A stretch of DNA of 64,000 nucleotides from Cytobacillus massiliigabonensis (GTDB lineage Bacteria; Bacillota; Bacilli; Bacillales; Cytobacillaceae): the NCBI RefSeq assembly GCF_900199725.1, contig NZ_LT904902.1, positions 244,084 to 308,083 of the forward strand. Reading direction: 5' to 3'. Positions 27,144 to 35,634 of this stretch are shown here, one piece after another (the first letter of the stretch is position 1; every line of letters starts with the position of its first letter). The position numbers and the translations under genes were made by a program. The notes beneath the pieces are model-generated. The model was not told the origin of the DNA. It searched no databases and saw only the letters and a list, made by a program, of their open reading frames with translations.

Positions 27144-27933
27144 TTACGTCTCTATGCTCCTTCCATTCTTTAATGATTTTTTTTATTGAATTTATTTGCT
27201 TCCTTGTTTCTTGTTCCCCAATTAAGATAATTTCATCAATATTTGTGAAAGCTCTTGAACTATACATTTCAACACTCGGTCGGATCATTATATCGGAATC
27301 TACTGCTCTATAATTAACTAATTCCATCTGCATAATATCAAGGCTTTGCATAATGACATCATATATTGAAGTGATTTCAGTATTTGTTTTCACTTGAGAA
27401 ACATCTATTGCTATAACAATATCAGCACCCATTTCCTTCACAACCGAAACAGGTACCCTATCAACAACTGCTCCATCTACTAATAGACGTCCATTTAATT
27501 TCTCAGGTACGAAAATTCCGGGAATAGAGATACTTGCTCGTACCGCATCAGCTATTGGACCTTTATTAAATATAACCTTTTCACCTGTCATTAAGTCTGT
27601 CGCCACCACTTGAACAGGAATATCCAGCTGTTCAAGCATTTTTCCGTGCGTAAAAATCCGAATCAGTTCTTTAACCTTTGTTCCTGCAATAAAACCCATT
27701 CGTGGGATTGTAAAGTCCAAATAATATTTTCTTTTAAAAGCTTTCGATAATTTATATAAACGATCGATGTCTAGTCCTGCACCATAAAAACAGCCAACCA
27801 TGGCACCCATGCTGCTGCCGGCAATTAAATCAATGGGGATCCCTTCTTCCTTTAATACTTTAATTGCCCCTAAATGGGCAAATCCCCTCGCTCCACCTGA
27901 CCCTAAAGCCAGGCCAATCTTTGGCCGATGCAA
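27133..27933 (-). CDS. ylbK: Patatin-like phospholipase family protein YlbK
   Basis: 266-aa patatin-fold hydrolase. The oxyanion motif 'GSGGARGFAHLG' is followed by the nucleophile elbow 'GSSMG', and the dyad Asp is probably in 'LVDGAVVDRVPV'. Substrate unknown. Start TTG at 27931-27933 with GGGGGG 6 bases upstream; the longer frame has no ribosome site. Operon with ylbL. Confidence 0.9.
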   Translation of the reverse strand: MHRPKIGLALGSGGARGFAHLGAIKVLKEEGIPIDLIAGSSMGAMVGCFYGAGLDIDRLYKLSKAFKRKYYLDFTIPRMGFIAGTKVKELIRIFTHGKMLEQLDIPVQVVATDLMTGEKVIFNKGPIADAVRASISIPGIFVPEKLNGRLLVDGAVVDRVPVSVVKEMGADIVIAIDVSQVKTNTEITSIYDVIMQSLDIMQMELVNYRAVDSDIMIRPSVEMYSSRAFTNIDEIILIGEQETRKQINSIKKIIKEWKEHRDVNEK

Positions 27934-27947
27934 AAGAATCCCCCCTT

Positions 27948-27976
27948 TATATATACAAATCAACGACCATGTTCAA
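27948..27976 (-). promoter_or_regulatory. Candidate SigA promoter of ylbK-ylbL
   Basis: TTGAAC, 17 bases, TATATA on the minus strand. Only 14 bases separate the -10 from the TTG start, so the transcript would have almost no leader and might lose its ribosome site. Confidence 0.3.
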
Positions 27977-28125
27977 TCTTATGGTCTTTTTTTTCATTCT
28001 ATGAGTATATTGATTTATATGAGGACAAGTATGACAGGCAAATTACTATTTTTTTATATTATAGTAGCATTTTATTTCAAAATCTATTTTCATTGTAAGT
28101 TCACCTTTTGAGGGAGGATCTGCCC

Positions 28126-29343
28126 GTGTTTCGTTCTAAGCTAAAAACAATCATCCTTGCATTAACTGTTACATTGATGGCGATTTCGCTCATCTCATTT
28201 CCTCAAGAGTCTGTTGATGCTTCCATAAGGGGTCTAAATATGTGGTGGGAAATTGTATTTCCCTCGCTTTTGCCATTTTTCATCGTATCCGAAATGCTTA
28301 TCGGGTTTGGGGTTGTGAAATTTATTGGCGTTCTGCTGGAACCGCTTATGAGACCATTATTTAGAGTTCCTGGTGTTGGCGGCTTTGCTTGGGCGATGGG
28401 TATGGCAAGCGGCTATCCTGCAGGTGCAAAATTAACAGCAAGACTCAGACAAGAAGGCCAATTGACAAAAATTGAGGCTGAACGTCTAGTTTCTTTTACA
28501 AACTGCTCAAATCCTCTGTTTATATTTGGCGCAGTATCTGTTGGTTTTTTCCATAACGCACAGCTTGGTATCATCCTCGCAATAGCTCATTACCTTGGAA
28601 ATTTCTCTGTTGGTCTGCTTATGAGATTTTACGGCAGGAAAAAGGAAGAAACACAAAAAGAGAAAAAAAGAAAGCCATCCTTGAGAGCAGCTTTTTCAGC
28701 TCTTCATCGAACAAGAATTAATGATAACCGGCCGATCGGCAAGCTTCTTGGAGATGCAGTCATGTCTTCAATAAAAACATTACTTATGATTGGAGGATTT
28801 ATCATCCTCTTTTCAGTCTTAAATAAACTCCTTTTCCACGTCGGTATAACTGGTCTTCTAGCTAAAGCTTTAGAGTATATATTAACTGCACTTCATTTGC
28901 CAATTGAATTAAGCATTCCATATATTTCGGGAATATTTGAAATTACTCTCGGAAGCCAAATGACCAGTCAGGTTCAGCAGGCCACATTCATGCAGCAAGC
29001 TGTTATCACAAGCTTTATCTTAGCCTTTAGCGGCTTTAGTGTTCAAGCTCAGGTTGCAAGTATACTTGCACAGACAGATATTGACTTCAAACCATTTTTT
29101 ATCGCACGAATTTTCCACGGCTTTTTTGCAGCATTTTATGCTGCCATCCTATGGAAGCCCGTATTTGAACGATTCTACAATACAGAACAGCCTTCAAATG
29201 CGATCCCAGTTGGAATCTTTGAGGAAGGCTCTTTTATACAAAGATGGTATGTATTTATTGTTGAAACAGGCCCCATCATTACCATTTGTGCATTAGCTAT
29301 TTATGTTCTACTTCTGGCAAAAAGATTAAAGAACCATTCATAA
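28126..29343 (+). CDS. ylbJ: Sporulation integral membrane protein YlbJ
   Basis: 405-aa polytopic protein (about 8 membrane segments) with two Gate-like halves; motifs 'MASGYPAGAKLTARLRQEG' and 'FTNCSNPLFIFGAVSVG' match B. subtilis YlbJ, a SigE-controlled protein needed for resistant spores. The GTG at 28126 has AGGGAGG 8 bases upstream and fits the known N-terminus. I could not find a convincing SigE promoter in the 190 bases upstream. Confidence 0.93.
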   Translation: MFRSKLKTIILALTVTLMAISLISFPQESVDASIRGLNMWWEIVFPSLLPFFIVSEMLIGFGVVKFIGVLLEPLMRPLFRVPGVGGFAWAMGMASGYPAGAKLTARLRQEGQLTKIEAERLVSFTNCSNPLFIFGAVSVGFFHNAQLGIILAIAHYLGNFSVGLLMRFYGRKKEETQKEKKRKPSLRAAFSALHRTRINDNRPIGKLLGDAVMSSIKTLLMIGGFIILFSVLNKLLFHVGITGLLAKALEYILTALHLPIELSIPYISGIFEITLGSQMTSQVQQATFMQQAVITSFILAFSGFSVQAQVASILAQTDIDFKPFFIARIFHGFFAAFYAAILWKPVFERFYNTEQPSNAIPVGIFEEGSFIQRWYVFIVETGPIITICALAIYVLLLAKRLKNHS

Positions 29344-29354
29344 AGCTTTTATAA

Positions 29355-29384
29355 TGACTAACGAGCACATGAAGTGCTCGTTAG

Positions 29385-29387
<3 letters not shown>
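29355..29387. terminator. Shared terminator of ylbJ and coaD
   Basis: 14-bp perfect stem (29355-29368 with 29374-29387, 5-base loop). The coaD stop codon lies in the right arm. Confidence 0.9.
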
Positions 29388-29906
<519 letters not shown>

Positions 29907-29914
29907 TCAGCTTG

Positions 29915-30469
29915 TCATTTAGTAAATTCATAAATAGTAATCGCAATGATTCCATATTTCTCATGTTTGCGAACTCCTAATTTCCCAACTGTTTCAGGGA
30001 GCTGGATATCTGAACCATGCTCACATATGATTGTACCGTTTGGAACAAGCAGCTGCTCCCTTTCGATCCACTCAAGAAGCTTTAAAAGCTGCTGTTTTTT
30101 GTAAGGTGGATCCAAAAAAATAAATTGGAAGGCAAGCTCCCTTTTTATTACAGCCTTTAGTGCCCTTTCAGCATCATTGCGAAAGATTTCAACGAAGTCT
30201 TCTAGCTCGCATGTTTTCACATTTTCGTGAATAGTCTGAATTGCCTTCCCATCCCGATCCACAAAAATAACCCTCTCTGCACCTCTGCTTAAAGCTTCGA
30301 TCCCTAGTCCGCCGCTTCCCGCAAATAAATCAAGTCCTACTCCACCATCAAAGTATGGACCAATGATATTGAAAATTGCTTCTTTCACTTTATCTGTTGT
30401 TGGCCTAGTTGAACTGCCAGGTACAGCTTTTAAAATTTTCCCTTTACGGGTCCCAGAGATTACTCGCAT
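29915..30469 (-). CDS. rsmD: 16S rRNA (guanine966-N2)-methyltransferase RsmD (YlbH)
   Basis: SAM-dependent methylase of 16S rRNA. 'MRVISGTRKGKIL' start, SAM motif 'GLDLFAGSGGLGIEALSRG' and catalytic 'FLDPPY' are all present. 184 aa from the ATG at 30467-30469. In an operon with coaD, 44 bases apart. The region upstream holds the csfG-like RNA on the other strand. Confidence 0.95.
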   Translation of the reverse strand: MRVISGTRKGKILKAVPGSSTRPTTDKVKEAIFNIIGPYFDGGVGLDLFAGSGGLGIEALSRGAERVIFVDRDGKAIQTIHENVKTCELEDFVEIFRNDAERALKAVIKRELAFQFIFLDPPYKKQQLLKLLEWIEREQLLVPNGTIICEHGSDIQLPETVGKLGVRKHEKYGIIAITIYEFTK

Positions 30470-30574
30470 CTTATCACCACACACATTTTCATTAATCAAT
30501 TTTTCCTTCCTATCCTATCACAAATGATTTGAATAGAAAACATTTGTCCGATATGAAAAATATCTGTTTCTCGT

Positions 30575-30603
30575 GTATATACGTTTCCATTATGGAAATA
30601 ATG
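30575..30603 (+). promoter_or_regulatory. Forespore-type (SigF/SigG) promoter of the csfG-like RNA
   Basis: GTATA at 30575-30579, then 14 bases, then GGAAATAATG (30594-30603), which matches the SigF -10 consensus GGNNANAHTR at every position. The same -35 is 17 bases from AATAATG, a near match to the SigG -10. B. subtilis csfG is reported to be under SigF and SigG. Confidence 0.6.
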
Positions 30604-30609
30604 TGATTA

Positions 30610-30760
30610 ACAGCATCTATACGAGGATGTTGTTGCCAACCGCGGAGAAGACTTACGTTTCCCCATAAGTTCTTCCTCCGGTTTCTCCTCTCCCTTTGCC
30701 TTCTATCCTAGAATAGGATATAGAAGGACCCTGCAGAAATTTCTGCAGGGTTTTCTTTTT
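30610..30760 (+). ncRNA. csfG: CsfG-like sporulation small RNA
   Basis: About 150-nt plus-strand transcript unit with a forespore-type promoter upstream and an intrinsic terminator at its end. Hairpin 1 (30644-30679) has GGAG/CTCC, AAGA/TCTT and CTTA/TAAG helices with a C-rich loop containing CCCC. A single-stranded pyrimidine stretch (30680-30698) contains CTCC and TCCC. Hairpin 2 is at 30699-30727 and the terminator at 30729-30760. The C-rich loops could pair with Shine-Dalgarno sequences. CsfG is known from the ylbG-ylbH gap of endospore formers; this RNA lies just upstream of rsmD (ylbH). An Rfam motif named for ylbH comes from the same gap. Identity is inferred from position and structure. 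Confidence 0.7.
30729..30760 (+). terminator. Terminator of the csfG-like RNA
   Basis: CCCTGCAGAAA and TTTCTGCAGGG form an 11-bp palindrome followed by TTTTCTTTTT on the plus strand. On the minus strand the tail is not U-rich, so it serves the plus-strand transcript. Confidence 0.85.
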
Positions 30761-32178
30761 TATATGGATATCCTAATGTCTTCTGCACCTTCATCAATGG
30801 AAACTTTAAATAATTGCTGAAGCCATTGCTTACTAATATAATATTCTCCATTTAAATTCGTTAATGGATTTTCTAATAATCCATAATCTTCTTCATTGTA
30901 AATAAATATATTTCGATTTAAGTAGAAACGATAGCTGTTATTGTCCTTAAATACTAATATTGTCTCATGATCTGGAAGCATCGTTACCTCAAAGCCCAAT
31001 CCTTTTAAAGTATCTATAAATGGATATAGAATCAAATTTCCTTTAATAATAGCCTCAACATCACTTTTTTCTTTTTCATTAATAATAATACTTCTTGGAT
31101 CATAATAGTAAAAAGGAATAAATGGAACAGATTTACTATTATTTAATGTAAAAAATCGTGTGTGATGCCCTTTCATTTCATAGATAAATCCATCCAGCTT
31201 TGCAGCAGTGATTTCAGCTGATTCATTGTTTACTTGATTGAATAAATGCTTCATCTCTTCCTTAGATAACTTCATATTTAATTCCTTAAGGATGAACTTT
31301 CCCTTCTCCGTTTCAGGCTCCAGCTTTGCTGTATAAGAAGTTAAGACATCCAACAGCCATTTCTCTTTATTGGGTATTCCTTTCAATTTTGTTTCGTAGT
31401 ATTGACCAACTAGCTTGCGCTTTAAATCTTCTTTTTTAATAATTGGTGAAGTAATCATCAATCCTCTGCCAGTTTTCTCCCCCGATTGATTAGTAAAAAC
31501 AACAGATAAATATGGAAAACCTGTCAGGTTCTTTAGATCTTCAAATTGAAATTCATTGTTCTTTCCCAACTTGTCCTTATAAAAAGCAATTTGATGACTA
31601 TCTTGGCTTTTATAAAGAGCTTTTGGCTGCCAAAACAAGGATGGAGCATCCCCCATACCAGTAAATAAGTAATAATCAATTAAATCCATTTCCTTTAATC
31701 CCATTAAGGGTGCTCCTGCAATCCAGGTGCCTTTTCTTCTAAATGTATCAATGATCTCTATATCTGTCGTTCTTACCTTAACCTCTGAAATTTTTGTTGT
31801 CCACTCATTGAGGAAAAAGGATGCATCTTCTTTTTGAATGGGTATCGTATATTGAAATACGAGAGAATTCTGATCAGGTAAAAATGTCTGTGGATTTTCA
31901 TCCTTAGAGTCACATAAATCTCCATTGTCTTTTACACATGTCCACTGAAAAAGTTCATTTGGTATAATGACTTTATATTCTTTTTCTTTTGTAAGACCTG
32001 ATATACGCTGTGATATAAGCAAGTCTTTCTCACTAGATTGAACAGTAAGCTCTTGTGTTACTGTTTCAGCAGGATCTATTTGGCTTTCTTGCTTTGAGTA
32101 TGCTTTCCATTGCATGGACAGCATAGCTCCAATAGCTGTTATTAAAGCCACAAATAATAAACTAGCTGTTCTCCACAT
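30760..32178 (-). CDS. Membrane-anchored protein with stalk-like C-terminal domain, function unknown
   Basis: 472 aa. An N-terminal signal anchor ('SLLFVALITAIGAM') is followed by a large extracellular region with no family I recognise. The last 110 residues ('YPFIDTLKGLGFEVTML...LVFKDNNSYRFYLN...YYISKQWLQQLF') look like the copper amine oxidase N-domain-like 'stalk' repeats of secreted Bacillus proteins. The ATG at 32176-32178 has AGGGGA upstream; longer frames lack one. Absent from the B. subtilis ylbG-ylbH gap as I recall it. Ends against the csfG-like RNA. Confidence 0.6.
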   Translation of the reverse strand: MWRTASLLFVALITAIGAMLSMQWKAYSKQESQIDPAETVTQELTVQSSEKDLLISQRISGLTKEKEYKVIIPNELFQWTCVKDNGDLCDSKDENPQTFLPDQNSLVFQYTIPIQKEDASFFLNEWTTKISEVKVRTTDIEIIDTFRRKGTWIAGAPLMGLKEMDLIDYYLFTGMGDAPSLFWQPKALYKSQDSHQIAFYKDKLGKNNEFQFEDLKNLTGFPYLSVVFTNQSGEKTGRGLMITSPIIKKEDLKRKLVGQYYETKLKGIPNKEKWLLDVLTSYTAKLEPETEKGKFILKELNMKLSKEEMKHLFNQVNNESAEITAAKLDGFIYEMKGHHTRFFTLNNSKSVPFIPFYYYDPRSIIINEKEKSDVEAIIKGNLILYPFIDTLKGLGFEVTMLPDHETILVFKDNNSYRFYLNRNIFIYNEEDYGLLENPLTNLNGEYYISKQWLQQLFKVSIDEGAEDIRISI

Positions 32179-32194
32179 TGGTATTCCCCTTACC

Positions 32195-32222
32195 TTTATA
32201 TCCTTTACATTTACAATATCAA
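32195..32222 (-). promoter_or_regulatory. Candidate SigA promoter for the stalk-domain gene
   Basis: TTGATA, 16 bases, TATAAA on the minus strand; the -10 is only 16 bases from the ATG, an unusually short leader that overlaps the ribosome site. Confidence 0.3.
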
Positions 32223-32401
32223 ATCCTTCGACATCAGTCACACAAAATTTAAAACAAATTAGCAAAATTTGTTTCATTCTGTCGCATTTAACACACAAAC
32301 TTATTCTCTATACTGTGATATTTAATAAAACTTCAATTTTTACATAGAAAGTGATACAGTAGGGGAAAAGTACTTTTTCGCATTTGAGGAGGCAATTTGA
32401 C

Positions 32402-32791
32402 TTGATACAACGTTTTATTGAAATTGGCGAGGGCTATTCTGATATATATGAATTAATTGAAATTGCAAAAGCCAATCCCTCTCGGCTTTGTCATATGATG
32501 GCTTTCCATACTGCTATTAACAATAGAGAGGTTACATCCATTGTTGTTGTCTTAAAGCCAACAGACCCCGGCAGCTTTCAGCCACTTTACATTTGCAGAG
32601 AGGGAATTCCTAATCCTAAAATTACACCAAATAAACGCTTTGATCTCTTTGCGGAGACTGCAAAGGAACTGCAAAAAGAAATAATCCAGCTTGACATCAA
32701 ACCATCCACAAGTTTCGCTGAAAAGGAACTATTTTATCAATATGTGATTGGAATCCTCCGATTAAATCATTATATCCCCCCCCTACAATAA
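32402..32791 (+). CDS. DUF7147 family protein
   Basis: 129-aa soluble protein. 'IQRFIEIGEGYSDIYELIEIA' and 'PLYICREGIPNP' identify a small conserved Bacillaceae family that I recall as DUF7147, sometimes mislabelled methylthioribose kinase; no kinase motif is present. Function unknown. TTG start at 32402 with GAGGAGG 9 bases upstream. Convergent with ylbG over a shared terminator. Confidence 0.7.
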   Translation: MIQRFIEIGEGYSDIYELIEIAKANPSRLCHMMAFHTAINNREVTSIVVVLKPTDPGSFQPLYICREGIPNPKITPNKRFDLFAETAKELQKEIIQLDIKPSTSFAEKELFYQYVIGILRLNHYIPPLQ

Positions 32792-32800
32792 GGGAGTAAA

Positions 32801-32838
32801 ATATAAAAAGTTGAGAGCATAGCCCTCAACTTTTTATA
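32801..32838. terminator. Shared terminator of the DUF7147 gene and ylbG
   Basis: ATATAAAAAGTTGAG and its complement form a long stem with A/T-rich ends. The ylbG stop codon lies in the right arm. Confidence 0.85.
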
Positions 32839-33109
32839 TTCCCATTTTATAATCATATTCTTTTGCCTTATCAGGCTTTGAATTTTCAAATTCCATTCTT
32901 AGAAATGGCTTATAAGATGGTTCGACTTTTTTCACAAATGAATACGAACTAATTTTGGCAATTAATCCTTCCGTTTCATCCATATCACAATACAATACTA
33001 CATATTTTAACCGTTTTGATACGTAATGAACGTTCCCGAACCTTCTTAACATTTTCGCCTGCTTTAATGTATATAGCCAGACGATAATTCCTTGCCGTTG
33101 ACCGAGCAT
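32834..33109 (-). CDS. ylbG: DUF2129 family protein YlbG
   Basis: 91-aa protein. '[15 protein letters not shown]', '[18 protein letters not shown]' and '[16 protein letters not shown]' match B. subtilis YlbG closely. No biochemical role is known. ATG at 33107-33109 with AAGGGGAAG upstream; the upstream in-frame ATGs have no ribosome site. Separated from ylbF by a terminator. Confidence 0.93.
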   Translation of the reverse strand: MLGQRQGIIVWLYTLKQAKMLRRFGNVHYVSKRLKYVVLYCDMDETEGLIAKISSYSFVKKVEPSYKPFLRMEFENSKPDKAKEYDYKMGI

Positions 33110-33210
33110 AATTTCTTCCCCTTCAGAGTAATTCTTTTTTAAACAGTCTAGCATAAAAAAACAGTTCATTTCAATGATATGCGCTAATTACTCATCAGAA
33201 AATTATGAAA

Positions 33211-33240
33211 ACAAAAAAATAGCATGGATTTACTCCATGC
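33211..33240 (-). terminator. Terminator after ylbF
   Basis: GCATGGA/TCCATGC stem; on the minus strand it is followed by TATTTTTTTGT. Confidence 0.85.
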
Positions 33241-33250
33241 CATCCTTCAA

Positions 33251-33694
33251 TTATGAACAGCCACAGCTTCCTCCAGATCCACATCCTCCTCCACAGCTAG
33301 ATGAGCTGTCGAAAAAAGGGTTCCCTGTAGGAACTTTAATTTGATTAGAGACAGAGTGACCAATTAATACACTCACTTCATCTAATATCGCTTGGAGATC
33401 ATTCTCTGCCTTTCTAAATTCAGCGACATTTTCATCCATATCCATTTCTCTTTTTAATTCCCTAACGGATTTCATTACCGTTTTATAGTCAGGATGATAT
33501 TTCCCAAAGCGCTGAACGTCGTCATAATGCTCCTTCATCTTTACGAATCTTCTTATTTTGGCCTGTGTATCTTTATTATTCTTTAATCTATATAAACATT
33601 GACGGTAGTATTCCGCTTCCTCTGACTCAATAATCATAGCAGCTAATTGTTCAGCCTGATCTAAAATCTCTATTCCTTCTATTGTAGCAAGCAA
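33251..33694 (-). CDS. ylbF: Y-complex subunit RicF (YlbF)
   Basis: 147-aa subunit of the RicA-RicF-RicT (Y) complex, which binds Fe-S clusters and promotes RNase Y-dependent mRNA processing and Spo0A phosphorylation. A helical bundle ends in the Cys/Gly-rich tail 'SCGGGCGSGGSCGCS' with four cysteines. The TTG start (33692-33694) has GGAGGTG 9 bases upstream and matches the family N-terminus; the frame extends further upstream without a ribosome site. Confidence 0.93.
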   Translation of the reverse strand: MLATIEGIEILDQAEQLAAMIIESEEAEYYRQCLYRLKNNKDTQAKIRRFVKMKEHYDDVQRFGKYHPDYKTVMKSVRELKREMDMDENVAEFRKAENDLQAILDEVSVLIGHSVSNQIKVPTGNPFFDSSSSCGGGCGSGGSCGCS

Positions 33695-33748
33695 AATAAA
33701 GCTCACCTCCGCTTCATATTTTATCATGAAACAGAGGAAACGTAAAAG

Positions 33749-34177
33749 CTATCGAATGGTAACATCGAATTCTTTTTTCATTATTACGGATGATTCTCTC
33801 TTTGTAACAACCTCTAATTTAAGTCGGTGAGTTCCGGAGGATAAGCCTTTTACAATAAATGCAGCTGAATAAACCTCTTCCTTCTTTTTCCCATCCACAT
33901 ATAAAATAATTTTACCTGTCTTTTTCCCCGCCGTTTCCCTAAAGGTAATCCCTTGAACGATACACTCGATTAACACGTTCCTTCCTTCAACTTTATGATT
34001 TACGAAAAATGGTTCGCTGCTGCTTAATGAAGTTTTAAATACGGAGATATCAAGAGTGTCTGTATAAAAACTGATAGGTTTTACAATATTATTTGTTTCT
34101 GGTTCAGGAATATCTTTCTTGCAGCCTGAGACTATCACAAGCAAGCAAGCCATATATACATTAATAAACATTTTCAT
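33749..34177 (-). CDS. Putative lipoprotein, function unknown
   Basis: 142 aa. Signal peptide with lipobox 'VSGC' at residues 16-19, so the mature protein starts at Cys19 and is anchored outside the membrane. The remainder is beta-rich and looks like a single Ig-like domain; 'GLSSGTHRLKLEV' is typical of such strands. No catalytic motif. GGAGTGAG precedes the ATG. It lies between ylbE and ylbF. Confidence 0.7.
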   Translation of the reverse strand: MKMFINVYMACLLVIVSGCKKDIPEPETNNIVKPISFYTDTLDISVFKTSLSSSEPFFVNHKVEGRNVLIECIVQGITFRETAGKKTGKIILYVDGKKKEEVYSAAFIVKGLSSGTHRLKLEVVTKRESSVIMKKEFDVTIR

Positions 34178-34294
34178 TGGTTCTCACTCCTTCATTTCAT
34201 ACGCTAATGAATAAATAATTAAAGTTTTCTTATGTATTTATTGTGTGCCTGGAGAATACTTTTTACTCTATATCCAATGGCGCACAAACAAAAT

Positions 34295-34325
34295 AAAGAA
34301 GTTCTCTCCCTAAGAGAACTTCTTT
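34295..34325 (-). terminator. Terminator after ylbE
   Basis: 13-bp stem AAAGAAGTTCTCT with its complement; its arm reaches the ylbE stop codon. Confidence 0.85.
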
Positions 34326-34564
34326 TATGATTGTGAATTCATCGCTTGAAACATCCCCATCATCATTGACGCCATTTGTACACCATTTGAAAACTTCTCA
34401 ACTTTATGTGGAATTGTATTTTTATAATAATTTAATGCTGCTACCTCTAGTGCTTGAATTTCTTGAGGGTTCCTCGAAAGTTTTCTGTACCAGATTGGCT
34501 GTTCTCTCATAAAATTTTGCAGCTGTTTATTTTTACTTACATAATTTGCAATTTCCTGCCTCAT
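34325..34564 (-). CDS. ylbE: YlbE-like protein
   Basis: 79 aa, helical. 'REQPIWYRKLSRNP' and 'IPHKVEKFSNGVQMASMMM' are the YlbE family hallmarks. Function unknown. The ATG at 34562-34564 has GGGGA about 6 bases upstream; an ATG two codons earlier is too close. 15 bases after ylbD, so co-transcribed. Confidence 0.88.
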   Translation of the reverse strand: MRQEIANYVSKNKQLQNFMREQPIWYRKLSRNPQEIQALEVAALNYYKNTIPHKVEKFSNGVQMASMMMGMFQAMNSQS

Positions 34565-34579
34565 CTTCATTCCCCTTTA

Positions 34580-34984
34580 CTAATCCTTTTTAAAAACAAA
34601 CGGATTGCTCAGTTTTGTTTCAGTCACTTTCGTATTCACAGTGCCTCCACCTTGAAATTGAGAAATAACGCCCTGTACTGCTGCCAATGCTTTACTAAGA
34701 TTGTTAACATAGCCTTGCATTTCATTTGGATCCACTTTTTTGATTGTCCCCATGATCGTGCCAAGCCAATCTGTTTTCTTCCCATTTTCCTCAGGAGCAG
34801 TTTCACTCTTTGTCCCTGTCAGCAATGAATCCCATCTAGAGTCTTCTTCCCCTAATAAATACCAGTCTTCATATAATTCCTGCAATGTTTTTTTGCCTGT
34901 CTTGACTTCTTCCATAATTTTCGGATTTGCTTTTACAAACATTTTAAATTGTTCGACAGAAGGATGAAGTTTTTTATTCGCCAT
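34580..34984 (-). CDS. ylbD: YlbD-like putative coat protein
   Basis: 134 aa. 'HPSVEQFKMFVKANPKIMEEV' and 'LYEDWYLLGEEDSRWD' are typical of YlbD, a putative spore coat protein under sporulation control in B. subtilis. The middle helix 'NNLSKALAAVQGVISQFQGG' is amphipathic. GAGGTGAATC precedes the ATG. Operon with ylbE. Confidence 0.9.
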   Translation of the reverse strand: MANKKLHPSVEQFKMFVKANPKIMEEVKTGKKTLQELYEDWYLLGEEDSRWDSLLTGTKSETAPEENGKKTDWLGTIMGTIKKVDPNEMQGYVNNLSKALAAVQGVISQFQGGGTVNTKVTETKLSNPFVFKKD

Positions 34985-35121
34985 TCCGATTCACCTCTAA
35001 CTGATACAATTACCTACAATATTTTATGAATAACTAAACAATTGGTGAAAAGATAAATGTAAAATGAATCTATTAATGATAATATAAAATTGCGGAAATA
35101 TTGCTGAAAGGTGAATTCAAA

Positions 35122-35607
35122 ATGAAAGAACAACTTAGGGAACTATTAGAACATAGTATGGAAGAAGCAACTGCAGAAGAACTTGAGACTCTTAATAACA
35201 TATTACGCGGCTTCACTAAAAAACAAAAAAATATAAATAGCTCTTACATTGGCGGTTTGCTTCATATGGAGCGAACAATGGATGATAAAGAATGCCATTT
35301 AACCGTTCCACTCTCCCCCCTATTAAATAATACTTTAGGGATTGTTCATGGGGGCATTACAGCTACTATTATTGATTCAGCAATGGGCACATTGGCTAAT
35401 TCAATCCTCCCTGAAGGGTATGGTGCAGTTACAACTCAATTAAATATCCATTATTTAGCTGTTGGAAAGGGGGATTATCTGCAATGCAAGGCATACATTG
35501 ACCATAAAGGGACAAAGAATATGGTTATGTCCGCAGATGTTCACCGATCAGATGGTAAAAAAATCGCACAAGCAACTGGAAGCTTTTTTATTATCAAGAA
35601 AAAATAA
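35122..35607 (+). CDS. PaaI-type hotdog-fold thioesterase
   Basis: 161-aa acyl-CoA thioesterase-like protein. The hotdog core has 'NNTLGIVHGGITATIIDSAMG' (HGG motif with catalytic Asp downstream) and 'VTTQLNIHYLAVG'. An N-terminal helical extension of about 45 residues is present. Substrate unknown. ATG at 35122-35124 with AAAGGTG upstream. Followed 27 bases later by a small gene, probably co-transcribed. Confidence 0.85.
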   Translation: MKEQLRELLEHSMEEATAEELETLNNILRGFTKKQKNINSSYIGGLLHMERTMDDKECHLTVPLSPLLNNTLGIVHGGITATIIDSAMGTLANSILPEGYGAVTTQLNIHYLAVGKGDYLQCKAYIDHKGTKNMVMSADVHRSDGKKIAQATGSFFIIKKK

Positions 35608-35634
35608 AGACATCTTTCGAGTGGTGGTGAAAAA

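Noticed and set aside
27934-28125. SigE promoter for ylbJ
   Set aside because: An ATATT box exists, but no CATACAAT-like -10 at 13-14 bases.
30576-30590. cre-like sequence over the csfG promoter
   Set aside because: 14 of 15 matches on the minus strand but in a very AT-rich place, with no reason for glucose control of a forespore RNA.
30600-30690. Minus-strand mini-ORF of 19 codons (MGKRKSSPRL...) with an apparent GGAGG site, between the stalk-domain gene and rsmD
   Set aside because: It is the complement of the csfG-like RNA; the apparent ribosome site is the complement of a C-rich stretch in that RNA. The oriented promoter and terminator favour the plus-strand RNA.
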